The notes: a model not told the origin generated them from the sequence alone. A DNA stretch of 38,914 nt from CAYMUN01 sp964393835 (GCA_964393835.1 CAYMUN010000010.1:1-38914), one strand, 5' to 3'. Shown: positions 22,982-31,549, counted from the first letter of the stretch. Program-made: numbers and translations.

Positions 22982-24865
22982 ATGACAGCCCAAGAGATTC
23001 GCCAAAAATATTTAGATTTCTTTAAGGAGCGTGGCCACGCCGTGATTCCACGGGCTTTGTTGGTGCCCTACAACGATCCGACAACGCTGTTTACCGGCTC
23101 CGGCATGCAGCCGCTGATCCCATACCTGCTCGGCGAGCCGCACCCGGCCGGCACGCGGCTGGTCAATAGCCAGACTTGCCTGCGGGCCCAGGACATCGAA
23201 GAGATTGGCGACAACCGTCACACCACTTTTTTTGAAATGCTCGGCAACTGGTCGCTCGGCGACTACTTTAAAGCTGATGAAATCCCCTGGTTGTTCGAAT
23301 TTTTGATCGACGTCGTCGGCCTGGATCCCCAGAACCTGTATGTTACTTGCTATCTGGGAAACGAGGAATTCGGCATCGCCAAAGACACTGAGGCAGCCGA
23401 GCTGTGGACTGAATTATTTGCTAAGAAGAAAATCAAGACCGAAAAGATCGAAATCGGTTCCGAAGCTGATGGCTATAAAAAAGGCATGGGTCAGGGCCGA
23501 ATATTTTTCTATGATGGCAGTAAAAACTGGTGGAGCCGGGCGGGAGCAGAAGCTTCCACGCCGATTGGTGACCCCTGTGGCCCGGACACCGAGGTGTTTT
23601 ATGACTTAGGCACCGAGCACGACACCAAATGGGGAGCGCACTGCCACCCCAACTGCGACTGCGGCCGCTTCGTGGAGATTGCCAATAGCGTCTTTATGGC
23701 CTACAAGCGTACCGACAAAGGGTTCGAGCCGCTGCCTGAGCCTAACGTTGACTTTGGTGGCGGTCTGGAACGCCTCGCCCAAGCTGCTATTCATAATCAG
23801 GATATGTTCAAAATCAGCCTGCTGAGGCCAATTATCGAAAAATTAGAAACTATTAGCGGCAAACATTATGAATCACACACTGAGAGCATGCGCGTTATCG
23901 CCGACCACCTCAGGGCCGCCACTTTTCTGGCCGTTGATGGTGTGGTGCCGAGCAACAAAGAGCAGGGCTACGTCATGCGCCGCCTGATCCGCCGCGCTAT
24001 CCGCCATGCCTTTGACCTCGGCATCGAGCAAAACTTTTTGGAGCAAGTCACGCCGATCATCACCGATCTCTACAAAGACGACTTCCCGGAGGTTGCCAGT
24101 GCCCGCGACCAAGTCATCGAAACCCTGGTAAAAGAAGAAAAAGTCTTCCGTCAAACGCTGCGCAAAGGTATCCAAGAATTCAATAAGCTGGCTGGTCAGG
24201 AGCTCACCGGCAAAGTAATTTTTAAACTCTATGACACCTATGGCTTTCCGACCGAGCTGACGCATGAGGAAGCTTTTAAGCAAGATCTACCGGTGGCTAA
24301 AACCGCGCTGCAAGACTTCGAAAAGCTGATGACCCAACAAAGGGAGCGCTCCAAGACGGCTAGCAAGGGTGCGTTTAAGGGCGGTCTCGGTGGCCACACC
24401 ATGCAGCACAAAAAGTACCATACCGCGACGCACCTGATGTACCAGGCGCTGCGCGATGTGCTCGGCGACCATGTAGTACAAAACGGCTCCAATATCACTG
24501 AGGAGCGACTTAGGTTTGACTTTAGCCATCCCGAAAAAATGTCGCCGGAGCAAATAAAACAGGTTGAAGACATCGTCAACGAGCAAATCTACAAAGACCT
24601 CAAAGTTTCATTTCATGAGTACCCAACTAAAGTCGCCCGCGAGGATATGGGCGCGCTCGGCCAGTTTGGCGACCGCTACGGCGACACCGTCAAAGTCTAC
24701 AAAATGATCGCTGACGGCGCTGACAAGCCGTTTAGTTTTGAAATCTGTGGCGGCCCTCACGTTGACCACACGCTCCAGTTGGCCGAGGGCGGTAAGATAT
24801 TTAAAATCCTTAAAGAAGAATCCAGCTCCGCCGGTATCCGCCGCATCAAAGCCGCCTTGGTATGA
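22982..24865 (+). CDS. alaS: alanyl-tRNA synthetase, short form lacking C-Ala domain
   Basis: Charges tRNA-Ala. Residues 1-240 hold the class II core (FTGSGMQPLIPYLLG, TCLRAQDIEEIGDNRHTTFFEMLGNWSLGDYF, then NSVFMAYKR, VDFGGGLERL), followed by the tRNA-recognition helices and the editing domain with HTATHLMYQAL and CGGPHVDH metal-binding motifs (the usual CGGTH reads CGGPH). The protein ends right after IFKILKEESSSAGIRRIKA at about 627 residues; the C-terminal C-Ala/DHHA1 region (200 or more residues in most bacteria) is missing, and no frame downstream continues it. An in-frame start at 22928 is rejected in favour of the ATG just after the -10 box. Confidence 0.96.
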   Translation: MTAQEIRQKYLDFFKERGHAVIPRALLVPYNDPTTLFTGSGMQPLIPYLLGEPHPAGTRLVNSQTCLRAQDIEEIGDNRHTTFFEMLGNWSLGDYFKADEIPWLFEFLIDVVGLDPQNLYVTCYLGNEEFGIAKDTEAAELWTELFAKKKIKTEKIEIGSEADGYKKGMGQGRIFFYDGSKNWWSRAGAEASTPIGDPCGPDTEVFYDLGTEHDTKWGAHCHPNCDCGRFVEIANSVFMAYKRTDKGFEPLPEPNVDFGGGLERLAQAAIHNQDMFKISLLRPIIEKLETISGKHYESHTESMRVIADHLRAATFLAVDGVVPSNKEQGYVMRRLIRRAIRHAFDLGIEQNFLEQVTPIITDLYKDDFPEVASARDQVIETLVKEEKVFRQTLRKGIQEFNKLAGQELTGKVIFKLYDTYGFPTELTHEEAFKQDLPVAKTALQDFEKLMTQQRERSKTASKGAFKGGLGGHTMQHKKYHTATHLMYQALRDVLGDHVVQNGSNITEERLRFDFSHPEKMSPEQIKQVEDIVNEQIYKDLKVSFHEYPTKVAREDMGALGQFGDRYGDTVKVYKMIADGADKPFSFEICGGPHVDHTLQLAEGGKIFKILKEESSSAGIRRIKAALV

Positions 24866-24913
24866 AACAAGCCGCCAAAGACTCGCTAGCCTATCTGTTA
24901 GGTTGACTGCTTA

Positions 24914-24922
24914 TGGTATAAT
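24914..24922 (+). promoter_or_regulatory. extended -10 promoter of the second PKD gene
   Basis: TGG-TATAAT, with a predicted leader of about 27 nt before the ATG at 24956. The nearby TTGACT is only 8 nt upstream of TATAAT, too close to act as its -35. Confidence 0.55.
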
Positions 24923-24955
24923 GTAGCCAGGTTATCTAAAACAAACACATCAGTC

Positions 24956-26086
24956 ATGAAAAAGTCACCAGGGCGCTCCGCGTCCAAGAAATTACGAGCC
25001 GTGCAAACCAGTCGGCACTGGCAGGTCGCGCCCCATAAACATACCGGTCACCTGACGCACCGGCGGACGACTTCGTACCCGACGCTGTTTATGATCGTGC
25101 TGTGCGTCGGCGTGTTTTTGGTCGGCTGGACGCATTTTGTAACGGCTGATAGTTTTGTCTACCCTGGGCCGGTGACCAATGGCTACACCGTCCATGCCAG
25201 TGTGCCGGGGCCGGCGCCAACGATCGCCGCCACCATCGACAGTCCGTTAGAAGGGGCAAAATTCACCAGCCCGCTAATAACCGTTAGTGGCAGATGCCCG
25301 CTTAACACTTATGAAACGCTGTACCGAAACGGAGCCTTTAGCGGCGTGGCGCTGTGCGATGTCAACGGTCACTATGAATTGCAAACCGGCCTATTTCCAG
25401 GTGTAAACCAGCTCCAAGTCAGAGTCTTTAGTCCGACAGATGTGCCGGGGCCGTTGTCGAATACCGTCAGCGTGACCTACCAAACACCGGTGCCGCCCAA
25501 ACCACCTACCACCGGCGGCGGCTCCAATCCCTCTACGACCAATACCAATGGCCCAAACGTGCAGGGTCAGCCGCTAATTTTTAAAACTACCTTTGTCTAC
25601 GAGGGTCACTATGTCGGCGCTCCCAGCACTTGGGAGCTTGATATCGAGGGCGGCACCGCGCCCTATGCCGTCTCAGTTGACTGGGGTGATGGCCAGCATA
25701 GCCTGGTCAGCCGGCCACGAGCCGGTTATTTTACTGTGCGACATGTCTACCAAAAACCCGGTGGTTACCGCGGCAGCTATGTCACTAAATTTTCGGCTAG
25801 TGACGCCGACGGCAGCGAAACTTTGCTCCAATTAATGGCTATCGTCAACAATCCGCCGGACAACCCCGCAAGCTCTAACCATAACTTACTATCTGGCCTT
25901 GGCAACTTGGGCAAGGCAGGCACCGGAAGCGGCACTGGCACGATCGACGGCTACGTCCTGACGCTGCTCAAATACGTCTGGCCAAGCTATCTCATCGTAG
26001 TGTTGATGCTACTCAGTTTTTGGCTCGGCGAACGCCGCGAATATCAACACCTCAAGCCCCGCCTCAAACGGACGCGGTACGCCTAA
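24956..26086 (+). CDS. PKD-domain membrane-anchored surface protein (376 aa)
   Basis: Paralog of the product at 20680-21579. A basic N-terminal region (1-48) and a signal-anchor (about 50-67, LFMIVLCVGVFLVGWTHFV) lead into an Ig-like domain (about 90-180, GAKFTSPLITVSGRCPLNTYETLYRN), a Pro/Thr/Asn linker (PPKPPTTGGGSNPSTTNTN), a PKD domain (about 220-295, PYAVSVDWGDGQHSLVS... RHVYQKPGGYRGSYVTKFSASD), a Gly-rich linker and a C-terminal membrane helix (about 340-360) with basic tail. It stands apart from the surface island, behind alaS. The 3' end overlaps the convergent gene by 23 nt. Confidence 0.85.
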   Translation: MKKSPGRSASKKLRAVQTSRHWQVAPHKHTGHLTHRRTTSYPTLFMIVLCVGVFLVGWTHFVTADSFVYPGPVTNGYTVHASVPGPAPTIAATIDSPLEGAKFTSPLITVSGRCPLNTYETLYRNGAFSGVALCDVNGHYELQTGLFPGVNQLQVRVFSPTDVPGPLSNTVSVTYQTPVPPKPPTTGGGSNPSTTNTNGPNVQGQPLIFKTTFVYEGHYVGAPSTWELDIEGGTAPYAVSVDWGDGQHSLVSRPRAGYFTVRHVYQKPGGYRGSYVTKFSASDADGSETLLQLMAIVNNPPDNPASSNHNLLSGLGNLGKAGTGSGTGTIDGYVLTLLKYVWPSYLIVVLMLLSFWLGERREYQHLKPRLKRTRYA

Positions 26087-26816
26087 AATCCGGATTGGTC
26101 GCGAAGAGTTGTGGATCGTTTACGCATCTATCAATAGCCTCATCCCAGAGAGAGTTTAATACCAAGCCGAGAGCCGGGCAGCGCGCACTGCTCTTCATGG
26201 AGTCGTTATTACTTAAACGGGTACCTATAACTTTAATTTGGGCTAACAGTAATGTCTTGGGTGAGGCCATAAACCGTAGGTCACCCTCTGTGTCGGGTTT
26301 TATAACAAAGGGCATCGCTTCGTATATGGGATCAAAACTTAAGAGGCCAAAATGGTTCTCAAAAATGCGGTTGGCGATAAGATCAGTGTCTGCGAATGGC
26401 TTGATAATATCTTTGCTACGTCTCATTGTTGTCTCTAGCTCTTGCATCGAGAACGGCTTTCTAGGTTCCTGGTCAGCCAGGTAGGCATCATAGGCTTTGG
26501 GGCCAAATCCTGCTAAGCGGGTCAAAACGTAACAGCCATGCAGCACGCTGGGATGACTGGCCAGCCTGAGTTTTTGGACATCGCCTAGCACTTGAGCTTG
26601 TTTGACAAAGCCGTTAAACAAATTTTCGGCCAATCGACCATAGGGGTCATTAAAGCGAACGTCTGATTCACTCACCGGACAAAGTTCTATCAGGGGTGGC
26701 TGATCAGTTGGCTGCTGAATAATTTCACTCAAAGCCTTGGCTTGGGCGTGCCGTAATTGTTGCTTGTCGGGTCGCGGGCCGAGGTCGGATGAGAGCAATG
26801 ATTGCGCAATTTCCAT
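26064..26816 (-). CDS. hypothetical protein (250 aa)
   Basis: No family recognised. Soluble, mixed alpha/beta, no signal peptide or membrane helix. Notable stretches are LIELCPVSESDVRFNDPYGRLAENLFNGF (about 42-70), HPSVLHGCYVLTRLAGFGPKAYDAYLADQEPRKPF (about 88-122) and LGLVLNSLWDEAIDRCVNDPQLF near the end. The start is supported by a leaderless-type promoter (TTGCAT-17-TAATAT) ending 6 nt before the ATG. It is transcribed alone, convergent to the PKD gene and divergent from the FtsA-like gene. Confidence 0.72.
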   Translation of the reverse strand: MEIAQSLLSSDLGPRPDKQQLRHAQAKALSEIIQQPTDQPPLIELCPVSESDVRFNDPYGRLAENLFNGFVKQAQVLGDVQKLRLASHPSVLHGCYVLTRLAGFGPKAYDAYLADQEPRKPFSMQELETTMRRSKDIIKPFADTDLIANRIFENHFGLLSFDPIYEAMPFVIKPDTEGDLRFMASPKTLLLAQIKVIGTRLSNNDSMKSSARCPALGLVLNSLWDEAIDRCVNDPQLFATNPDFRRTASV

Positions 26817-26822
26817 TATATG

Positions 26823-26851
26823 ATATTACAGGTATTTTAACGGATATGCAA
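26823..26851 (-). promoter_or_regulatory. leaderless promoter of the 250-aa gene
   Basis: Minus strand TTGCAT (26851-26846), 17 nt, TAATAT (26828-26823), then 6 nt to the ATG at 26816. Confidence 0.6.
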
Positions 26852-26898
26852 GTCGTAAGCCCGTAGAGGCCTAGAAAAGCTCTTTTGAGGTGTTGGTG

Positions 26899-26907
26899 TG
26901 TTAAAAT
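26899..26907 (+). promoter_or_regulatory. extended -10 promoter of the FtsA-like gene
   Basis: TGT-TAAAAT ends 7 nt before the ATG at 26915. No clear -35. Confidence 0.6.
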
Positions 26908-26914
26908 AGTGCAT

Positions 26915-28258
26915 ATGCTTCAGAAATTTAAAAATGTCGGTACCGGTGTTGCCCAGCGTGCCCTAAAGACCGCCGGACAGGCTTCCGCCAAGGCGGTTTC
27001 GACAGCCAAAGCTAAGGCTGGCAAAAAGGACGATCAGTACCTCGTAGCTCTTGATATCGGAACGGAATTCGTCAAAGCCCTGGTCGGTAAAGTAAACACG
27101 ACCGACAGTACCGTGGAAATCATCGGTGTCGGGCGGGCCCACCAAGGGTTGAGCGATATGCAAGCCGGGGCCATCGCCGACATTGCCGGTGTCGTTGAGA
27201 ACTGTGACAAAGCCCTCAGCCAGGCCGAAGAGCAATCCGGCGTCAGCGTCCGTACCGCCATCCTTGGTATTGCCGGCGAGCTGGTCAAGGGCACGACTAC
27301 CACTATCAGGGTAGCTCGCAAACAGGCTACCAAGCCGCTGGATATTGCTGAAATGGAAAAGATTATCAATCTGGTGCAGGAGCGAGCTCAGCTCAAGGCC
27401 AAGCAACAATTAGCCTGGGAGCTCGGCGGCAAAGAAGTCGAAGTCCGGCTGGTCAACAGCGCCCTGGTGAGCATCGAGATTGACGGCTACCCGGTGACTA
27501 ATCCGATCGGCTTTCAGGGTAAGGACGTCGTCGTACAACTCTATACGGCTTTTGCGCCCCTGATCCACATCGGCGCGCTGGAGAAAACCGCCCAAGAGTT
27601 AGACCTAGACTTACTAGCCGTGGCCGCCGAGCCGTTTGCTGTCTCTCGGGCTGTGATTGGCAACAATCCCAATCAAAGCCTCAGTGCCATCTTGATGGAC
27701 GTCGGCGGCGGCACCACCGATATCGCCGTGGTCAATGACGGCGGAGTGCAGGGGACTAAGATGTTTGGCATTGGTGGCCGGGCTTATACTCACGCCGTAG
27801 AGCGCGACTTGAGCGTTGAGTTTGAGCAAGCCGAAGAATTAAAACTGGGTCTCAGTAATAATAAAGCGCCAGTTTCCCAACGTCCGGCTATCGAAGCCGC
27901 TCTCGGTAAGACAGCTGATGTCTGGATCGGTGGCATCGAGCTGGCCCTCAGTGAATTCACCAAGCTTGATCACCTGCCGCACCGGATGTTCCTCTGCGGC
28001 GGCGGCGCTTCGCTCGATCTACTGATGCACCGTTTAGAGGACACCGACTGGTATAAAGCCCTGCCGTTTACCCGCAAACCAAGCGTCCATCATATTCGCC
28101 CAGAGCAGGTCTCCGGGATTATCGATACTACCGGCGATGTCAACGACCACACCTTTATTACTGCTATGGGCCTCCTGCGAGTCGGCATGGACACCATGCA
28201 GTTTAGTGGCAGTGGTGGCTCAATCCGCGATAAAATTGATAAAATGTTAAGCGTATAA
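26915..28258 (+). CDS. ftsA: FtsA/PilM-like actin-fold ATPase
   Basis: A 447-residue actin/Hsp70-fold protein. Phosphate-1 motif VALDIGTEFVKALVG (about 43-57), an SHS2-like insert (about 105-200), phosphate-2 MDVGGGTTDIAVV near 255-267, and the adenosine motif FLCGGGASLDLL near 360. FtsA tethers FtsZ filaments to the membrane during division; PilM plays a similar part in pilus assembly. A basic helical N-terminal region (KFKNVGTGVAQRALKTAGQASAKAVSTAKAKAG) is extra, and the C-terminus (SIRDKIDKMLSV) could be the membrane-targeting helix. An in-frame TTG at 26885 is upstream of the -10 box and is rejected. The next gene encodes a large membrane protein 13 nt downstream, suggesting joint function. 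Confidence 0.82.
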   Translation: MLQKFKNVGTGVAQRALKTAGQASAKAVSTAKAKAGKKDDQYLVALDIGTEFVKALVGKVNTTDSTVEIIGVGRAHQGLSDMQAGAIADIAGVVENCDKALSQAEEQSGVSVRTAILGIAGELVKGTTTTIRVARKQATKPLDIAEMEKIINLVQERAQLKAKQQLAWELGGKEVEVRLVNSALVSIEIDGYPVTNPIGFQGKDVVVQLYTAFAPLIHIGALEKTAQELDLDLLAVAAEPFAVSRAVIGNNPNQSLSAILMDVGGGTTDIAVVNDGGVQGTKMFGIGGRAYTHAVERDLSVEFEQAEELKLGLSNNKAPVSQRPAIEAALGKTADVWIGGIELALSEFTKLDHLPHRMFLCGGGASLDLLMHRLEDTDWYKALPFTRKPSVHHIRPEQVSGIIDTTGDVNDHTFITAMGLLRVGMDTMQFSGSGGSIRDKIDKMLSV

Positions 28259-28271
28259 CCCTAGGAATAGC

Positions 28272-30023
28272 ATGCCAGCAGCCGACAAAGACACCATCTA
28301 CATAGATATCGACGACGAAATCACCGGGATTATTGATAAAGTCCATGCCAGTGACGGCAAGGTCGTTGCCTTAGTGCTGCCCAAACGAGCCAGTGTTTTC
28401 CAGAGTATTGTCAACATGAAGCTGCTGAAACGGGCGGCTGACAGCAGCAAAAAACACCTGGTATTGATCACCTCAGAGGCCGGATTATTACCGCTAGCTG
28501 GAGCCGCCGGCGTCCATGTTGCCAAGACGCTGACCAGTAAGCCGGAAATCCCCTCCGGCCCAGCTCAGATCGATGACCACGAAGAAACCGTTGACGAAGA
28601 CGCGGCTACCGCCGAGCCGGAAATCACCGCCGAGACCGCCGGTGACGAGCCAATCGGTAAACTGGCTGCCGGGGCGGGCGCCGCGGCTGTAGCCGGTGCC
28701 GGTAAAGACGACATGGAAACGCTGGTACTTGATGACGAAGATCTGCCGCCTGAAGCTGACCTGCCTAATCCCAAAAATTTTGACGTGCCAGACAAAGCTA
28801 AAAAGGGTAAAAACAAGGGCCTGAGCATTCCTAACTTTGATCGCTTCCGCCTGTTACTGGCGGCCGGTGGTCTATTACTTATCTTACTGATAGTCGGCGC
28901 CGTCTTTGCGGCTACCGCTCTGCCAAAAGCCAGCATTAACATTGGTACTAACGCCGTTAATGTCGACAGCAACCTCAATTTTAACTTGGCTACTACCGCC
29001 AAAACCCTCGACCTCGAAAACAACACCCTCCCCGCCAAACTCCAGCAGCAACAAAAAACCTACACCCAAACCGCCACCACCACCGGTCAAAAAAACAACG
29101 GCACTAAAGCCAGCGGAAACGTTAAGGTCACTAACTGTAATGATGACCCGGTAATTATCCCGGCCGGCACTGGTTTTAGTTCGGGCGGTAATACATATAT
29201 AAGTCAGTCAAGTCTGGCTGTTCCAGGCAGCACCTTTAGCTCCCCGGGATCTGGAAGTAAGTGCCATAACGATGGATTTGCTTCAGTTAATGTTGTCGCT
29301 CAAAGTGGCGGGAGTTCCTTTAATAAGCCAGCCGGGGCCAGTTACTCTATAGCAAATGGCCCGTCTAATTTATCAGCTCAAGGCGGTACTATTGATGGTG
29401 GCACTGATGAAATTGTGCAAATAGTCAATCAAAATGATATTACGAACGCTAAGGCTAAGATCAATGTGGAGGATCCGGCTATTAAGCAGGATTTGCAGGA
29501 TCAGTTAAAGCAGGCTGGATACTTCGCGATCGTGACGACCTATAGCGCCGGGACGCCGGCGGTGACCACCAGCGCCAATGTCGGCCAGGTTGCCAACAAC
29601 GTGACGGTGACAGAGATTGTGACCTATACGATGTTTGGGGTGCATGAGAGTGATCTCAAGGCCTTGGTCGATAACAATGTCAAGACCCAGATTGATACGT
29701 CTAAGCAGACGATTTTGAGCGAGGGATTGAGCAAGGCGAAGTTTACCGTCAATAATGCTTCGCCTACGGGGGCGCAGATTGCTCTGAGTACCGTGGCTAC
29801 AGCCGGGCCTGACCTGGACAAAGTGGCTATCGCCCGTGATGCTGCCGGCCAAAAATCCGGTAAGATCAAAGATGACCTCAAAAACCGGCCGGGAGTTAAA
29901 AACGTAGACGTTAAACTCAGTCCGTTTTGGGTGTCGAGCGTACCTAAAAAGACTGAGCGGATTACTGTTAATATCGCCGAGCCACAGGTCACGGCGAGCA
30001 AGAGCAATGCCGGTAACCCATAG
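28272..30023 (+). CDS. large membrane protein with baseplate-J-like extracellular region (583 aa)
   Basis: A small cytoplasmic alpha/beta domain (1-100, TIYIDIDDEITGIIDKV... VVALVLPKRASVFQSIVNMKLLKRAADSS), an acidic/Ala-rich linker, one membrane helix (about 196-218, LLLAAGGLLLILLIVGAVFA) and a 365-residue extracellular part. KASGNVKVTNCNDDPVIIPAGTGFSSGGNTYIS resembles baseplate-J/gp47-type domains. The end, NVDVKLSPFWVSSVPKKTERITVNI, looks like a conserved segment. AGGAA lies 4 nt before the ATG. It follows the FtsA/PilM-like gene, so the pair may link a cytoplasmic actin-fold ring to a surface structure. Codon use changes inside the gene (see findings). Confidence 0.8.
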   Translation: MPAADKDTIYIDIDDEITGIIDKVHASDGKVVALVLPKRASVFQSIVNMKLLKRAADSSKKHLVLITSEAGLLPLAGAAGVHVAKTLTSKPEIPSGPAQIDDHEETVDEDAATAEPEITAETAGDEPIGKLAAGAGAAAVAGAGKDDMETLVLDDEDLPPEADLPNPKNFDVPDKAKKGKNKGLSIPNFDRFRLLLAAGGLLLILLIVGAVFAATALPKASINIGTNAVNVDSNLNFNLATTAKTLDLENNTLPAKLQQQQKTYTQTATTTGQKNNGTKASGNVKVTNCNDDPVIIPAGTGFSSGGNTYISQSSLAVPGSTFSSPGSGSKCHNDGFASVNVVAQSGGSSFNKPAGASYSIANGPSNLSAQGGTIDGGTDEIVQIVNQNDITNAKAKINVEDPAIKQDLQDQLKQAGYFAIVTTYSAGTPAVTTSANVGQVANNVTVTEIVTYTMFGVHESDLKALVDNNVKTQIDTSKQTILSEGLSKAKFTVNNASPTGAQIALSTVATAGPDLDKVAIARDAAGQKSGKIKDDLKNRPGVKNVDVKLSPFWVSSVPKKTERITVNIAEPQVTASKSNAGNP

Positions 30024-30432
30024 GTCTGTACTGGGTCTGGACGTGGGAGCAAAGCGCATCGGCGTGGCGGTTGCTTCGCTAGAGGCCCGTTTACCACACC
30101 CCTTAATCACGCTGGAATCGGACGATACCTTTTGGCCCGCCCTTGAGAATATTATTGAAGTCGAGGGCGTAGAGATAGTGGTAGTCGGCTTTCCGCGTGG
30201 CATGCAGGGCCAACACACCGCCCAGACCGAAGCCATCGAAGCTTTTACGGCTGAATTACGTCAGCATGTGGCGCTGCCGATTCATATGCAGGATGAAGCC
30301 CTGACTTCTAAGCACGCCGAGACCGAATTGCGGGCCCGCGGCAAACCCTATGATCGGGCAGCTATCGACGCTCTGGCGGCGACTTACATTCTGGAAGATT
30401 TCTTAGGCGAACAGCGAGAGATGCGACCATGA
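30007..30432 (+). CDS. ruvX: RuvX/YqgF-family Holliday junction resolvase-like nuclease
   Basis: A 141-residue RNase H-fold protein with the family motifs LGLDVGAKRIGVAVAS (9-24), VVVGFPRGMQGQHTAQT (59-75), MQDEALTSKHAE (96-107) and DRAAIDALAATYILEDFL (119-136), including the expected acidic residues. YqgF proteins act in rRNA processing and have been proposed as Holliday junction resolvases. The start overlaps the previous gene by 17 nt and the end overlaps mltG (ATGA), so all three are one operon. Confidence 0.94.
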   Translation: MPVTHRSVLGLDVGAKRIGVAVASLEARLPHPLITLESDDTFWPALENIIEVEGVEIVVVGFPRGMQGQHTAQTEAIEAFTAELRQHVALPIHMQDEALTSKHAETELRARGKPYDRAAIDALAATYILEDFLGEQREMRP

Positions 30433-31487
30433 GAGGACATTATAAATCCGGCCGCAAACACCGTAACGGTATACCAAAACGGATTTGGCTGGTACTGGTT
30501 ATCTTAGCGGCCCTGGCTTTTGGCGGCATGATCATTGCCCGGCACATTTACAATGATGGTTTGTTGCCGGTTAGTTCCAGTCAGCAAACCCAAATCTTTA
30601 CCGTGCCTAAGGGCAGCTCCGTCAAGCACATCGCCGATCAGTTACAAGACTTGCACCTGATTCGGAGCTCTTGGGCGTTTCAGTTGTATGTCCAGCGGCA
30701 GGATTTGAGTGATCGCTTGCAAGCCGGTACCTACGCCCTGTCACCGAGCCAGGGCATCCCGGAGATCGTTCAGACCATGACCAAAGGCAAAGTCGCTACT
30801 CGTCTGGTAACAATTCTGCCTGGCCGCCGGATCGACCAGGTGCGAGCCGACTTGATTAATGACGGCTTTGCGCCGGCCGATGTCGACGCCGCCCTTAATC
30901 CGGCCCAGTACACCGACCTGCCAGCTTTGGCATATAAACCGGCTGAAATAAATACCCTCGAGGGGTTACTATGGCCGGATTCGTACCAACGACAGCCGGA
31001 TACCGATCCGGCAGTAATCATTCGTGAATCGCTGGTCGCTATGGGTGAACACCTGACAACTGATGTCCAGGCTGGCTTTGCGGCTGAGGGATTGACGACC
31101 TATCGCGGATTGATCCTGGCTTCTATCGTCATCCAAGAGGTTAATAAGCCGAGTGATCAGGCCCAAGCCGCTCAGGTATTCTTATCACGCCTTAAGTCAG
31201 GCAGTGTTTTGGGCTCGGACGTTACCGCTCGCTACGGGGCTATTGCCGCCGGTAGGGCTCCCAACCTGGAGTACGATTCGCCCTACAATACCTTGATTCA
31301 TAATGATTTGCCGCCGACGCCGATTAGTACGATTAATAGCACTTCGCTAGAGGCAGTACTGCATCCGGCTGGCACGGATTGGCTGTATTTCGTAGCTGGT
31401 GATGACGGCACTACCTACTTTTCTCACACTCTACAAGAGCACGAAGCACTGAGCCAGCAGCATTGCCATAAGCTTTGTGGCCGTTAG
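30429..31487 (+). CDS. mltG: endolytic murein transglycosylase MltG (YceG family)
   Basis: Cuts nascent glycan strands and so ends peptidoglycan chains at the membrane. A basic N-terminus, one membrane helix (about 19-37, IWLVLVILAALAFGGMIIA), a LysM-like region (FTVPKGSSVKHIADQLQDLHLI, about 56-77), then the YceG catalytic domain: LEGLLWPDSYQ (about 178-188), ILASIVIQEVNKPSD (about 230) with the conserved Glu, AAQVFLSRLKSGSVLGSDVTARYG, and SPYNTLIHNDLPPTPIS. Length 352 is normal. The ATGA overlap with ruvX is common in CPR and Firmicutes-like gene orders (my recollection). Confidence 0.94.
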   Translation: MRGHYKSGRKHRNGIPKRIWLVLVILAALAFGGMIIARHIYNDGLLPVSSSQQTQIFTVPKGSSVKHIADQLQDLHLIRSSWAFQLYVQRQDLSDRLQAGTYALSPSQGIPEIVQTMTKGKVATRLVTILPGRRIDQVRADLINDGFAPADVDAALNPAQYTDLPALAYKPAEINTLEGLLWPDSYQRQPDTDPAVIIRESLVAMGEHLTTDVQAGFAAEGLTTYRGLILASIVIQEVNKPSDQAQAAQVFLSRLKSGSVLGSDVTARYGAIAAGRAPNLEYDSPYNTLIHNDLPPTPISTINSTSLEAVLHPAGTDWLYFVAGDDGTTYFSHTLQEHEALSQQHCHKLCGR

Positions 31488-31515
31488 GCGACAGGGGTCG
31501 TAAACCATAAAAGCC

Positions 31516-31543
31516 TTGCCTTTAAGCCAGAATTTGTTACAAT
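31516..31543 (+). promoter_or_regulatory. promoter of the LysM-CHAP hydrolase gene
   Basis: TTGCCT (31516-31521), 16 nt, TACAAT (31538-31543), with TGT just before the -10 (extended -10). The start point should be near 31550, the first base of the leader hairpin. Confidence 0.7.
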
Positions 31544-31549
31544 GAAGTG

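Noticed and set aside
24903..24922. TTGACT followed by TATAAT as a full promoter
   Set aside because: Spacing is only 8 nt; the TATAAT works better as an extended -10 (TGG-TATAAT) without this -35.
29505..30236. 243-residue open frame on the minus strand
   Set aside because: It lies antisense to the baseplate-J-like gene and ruvX, both well supported, and has no recognisable motif or promoter.
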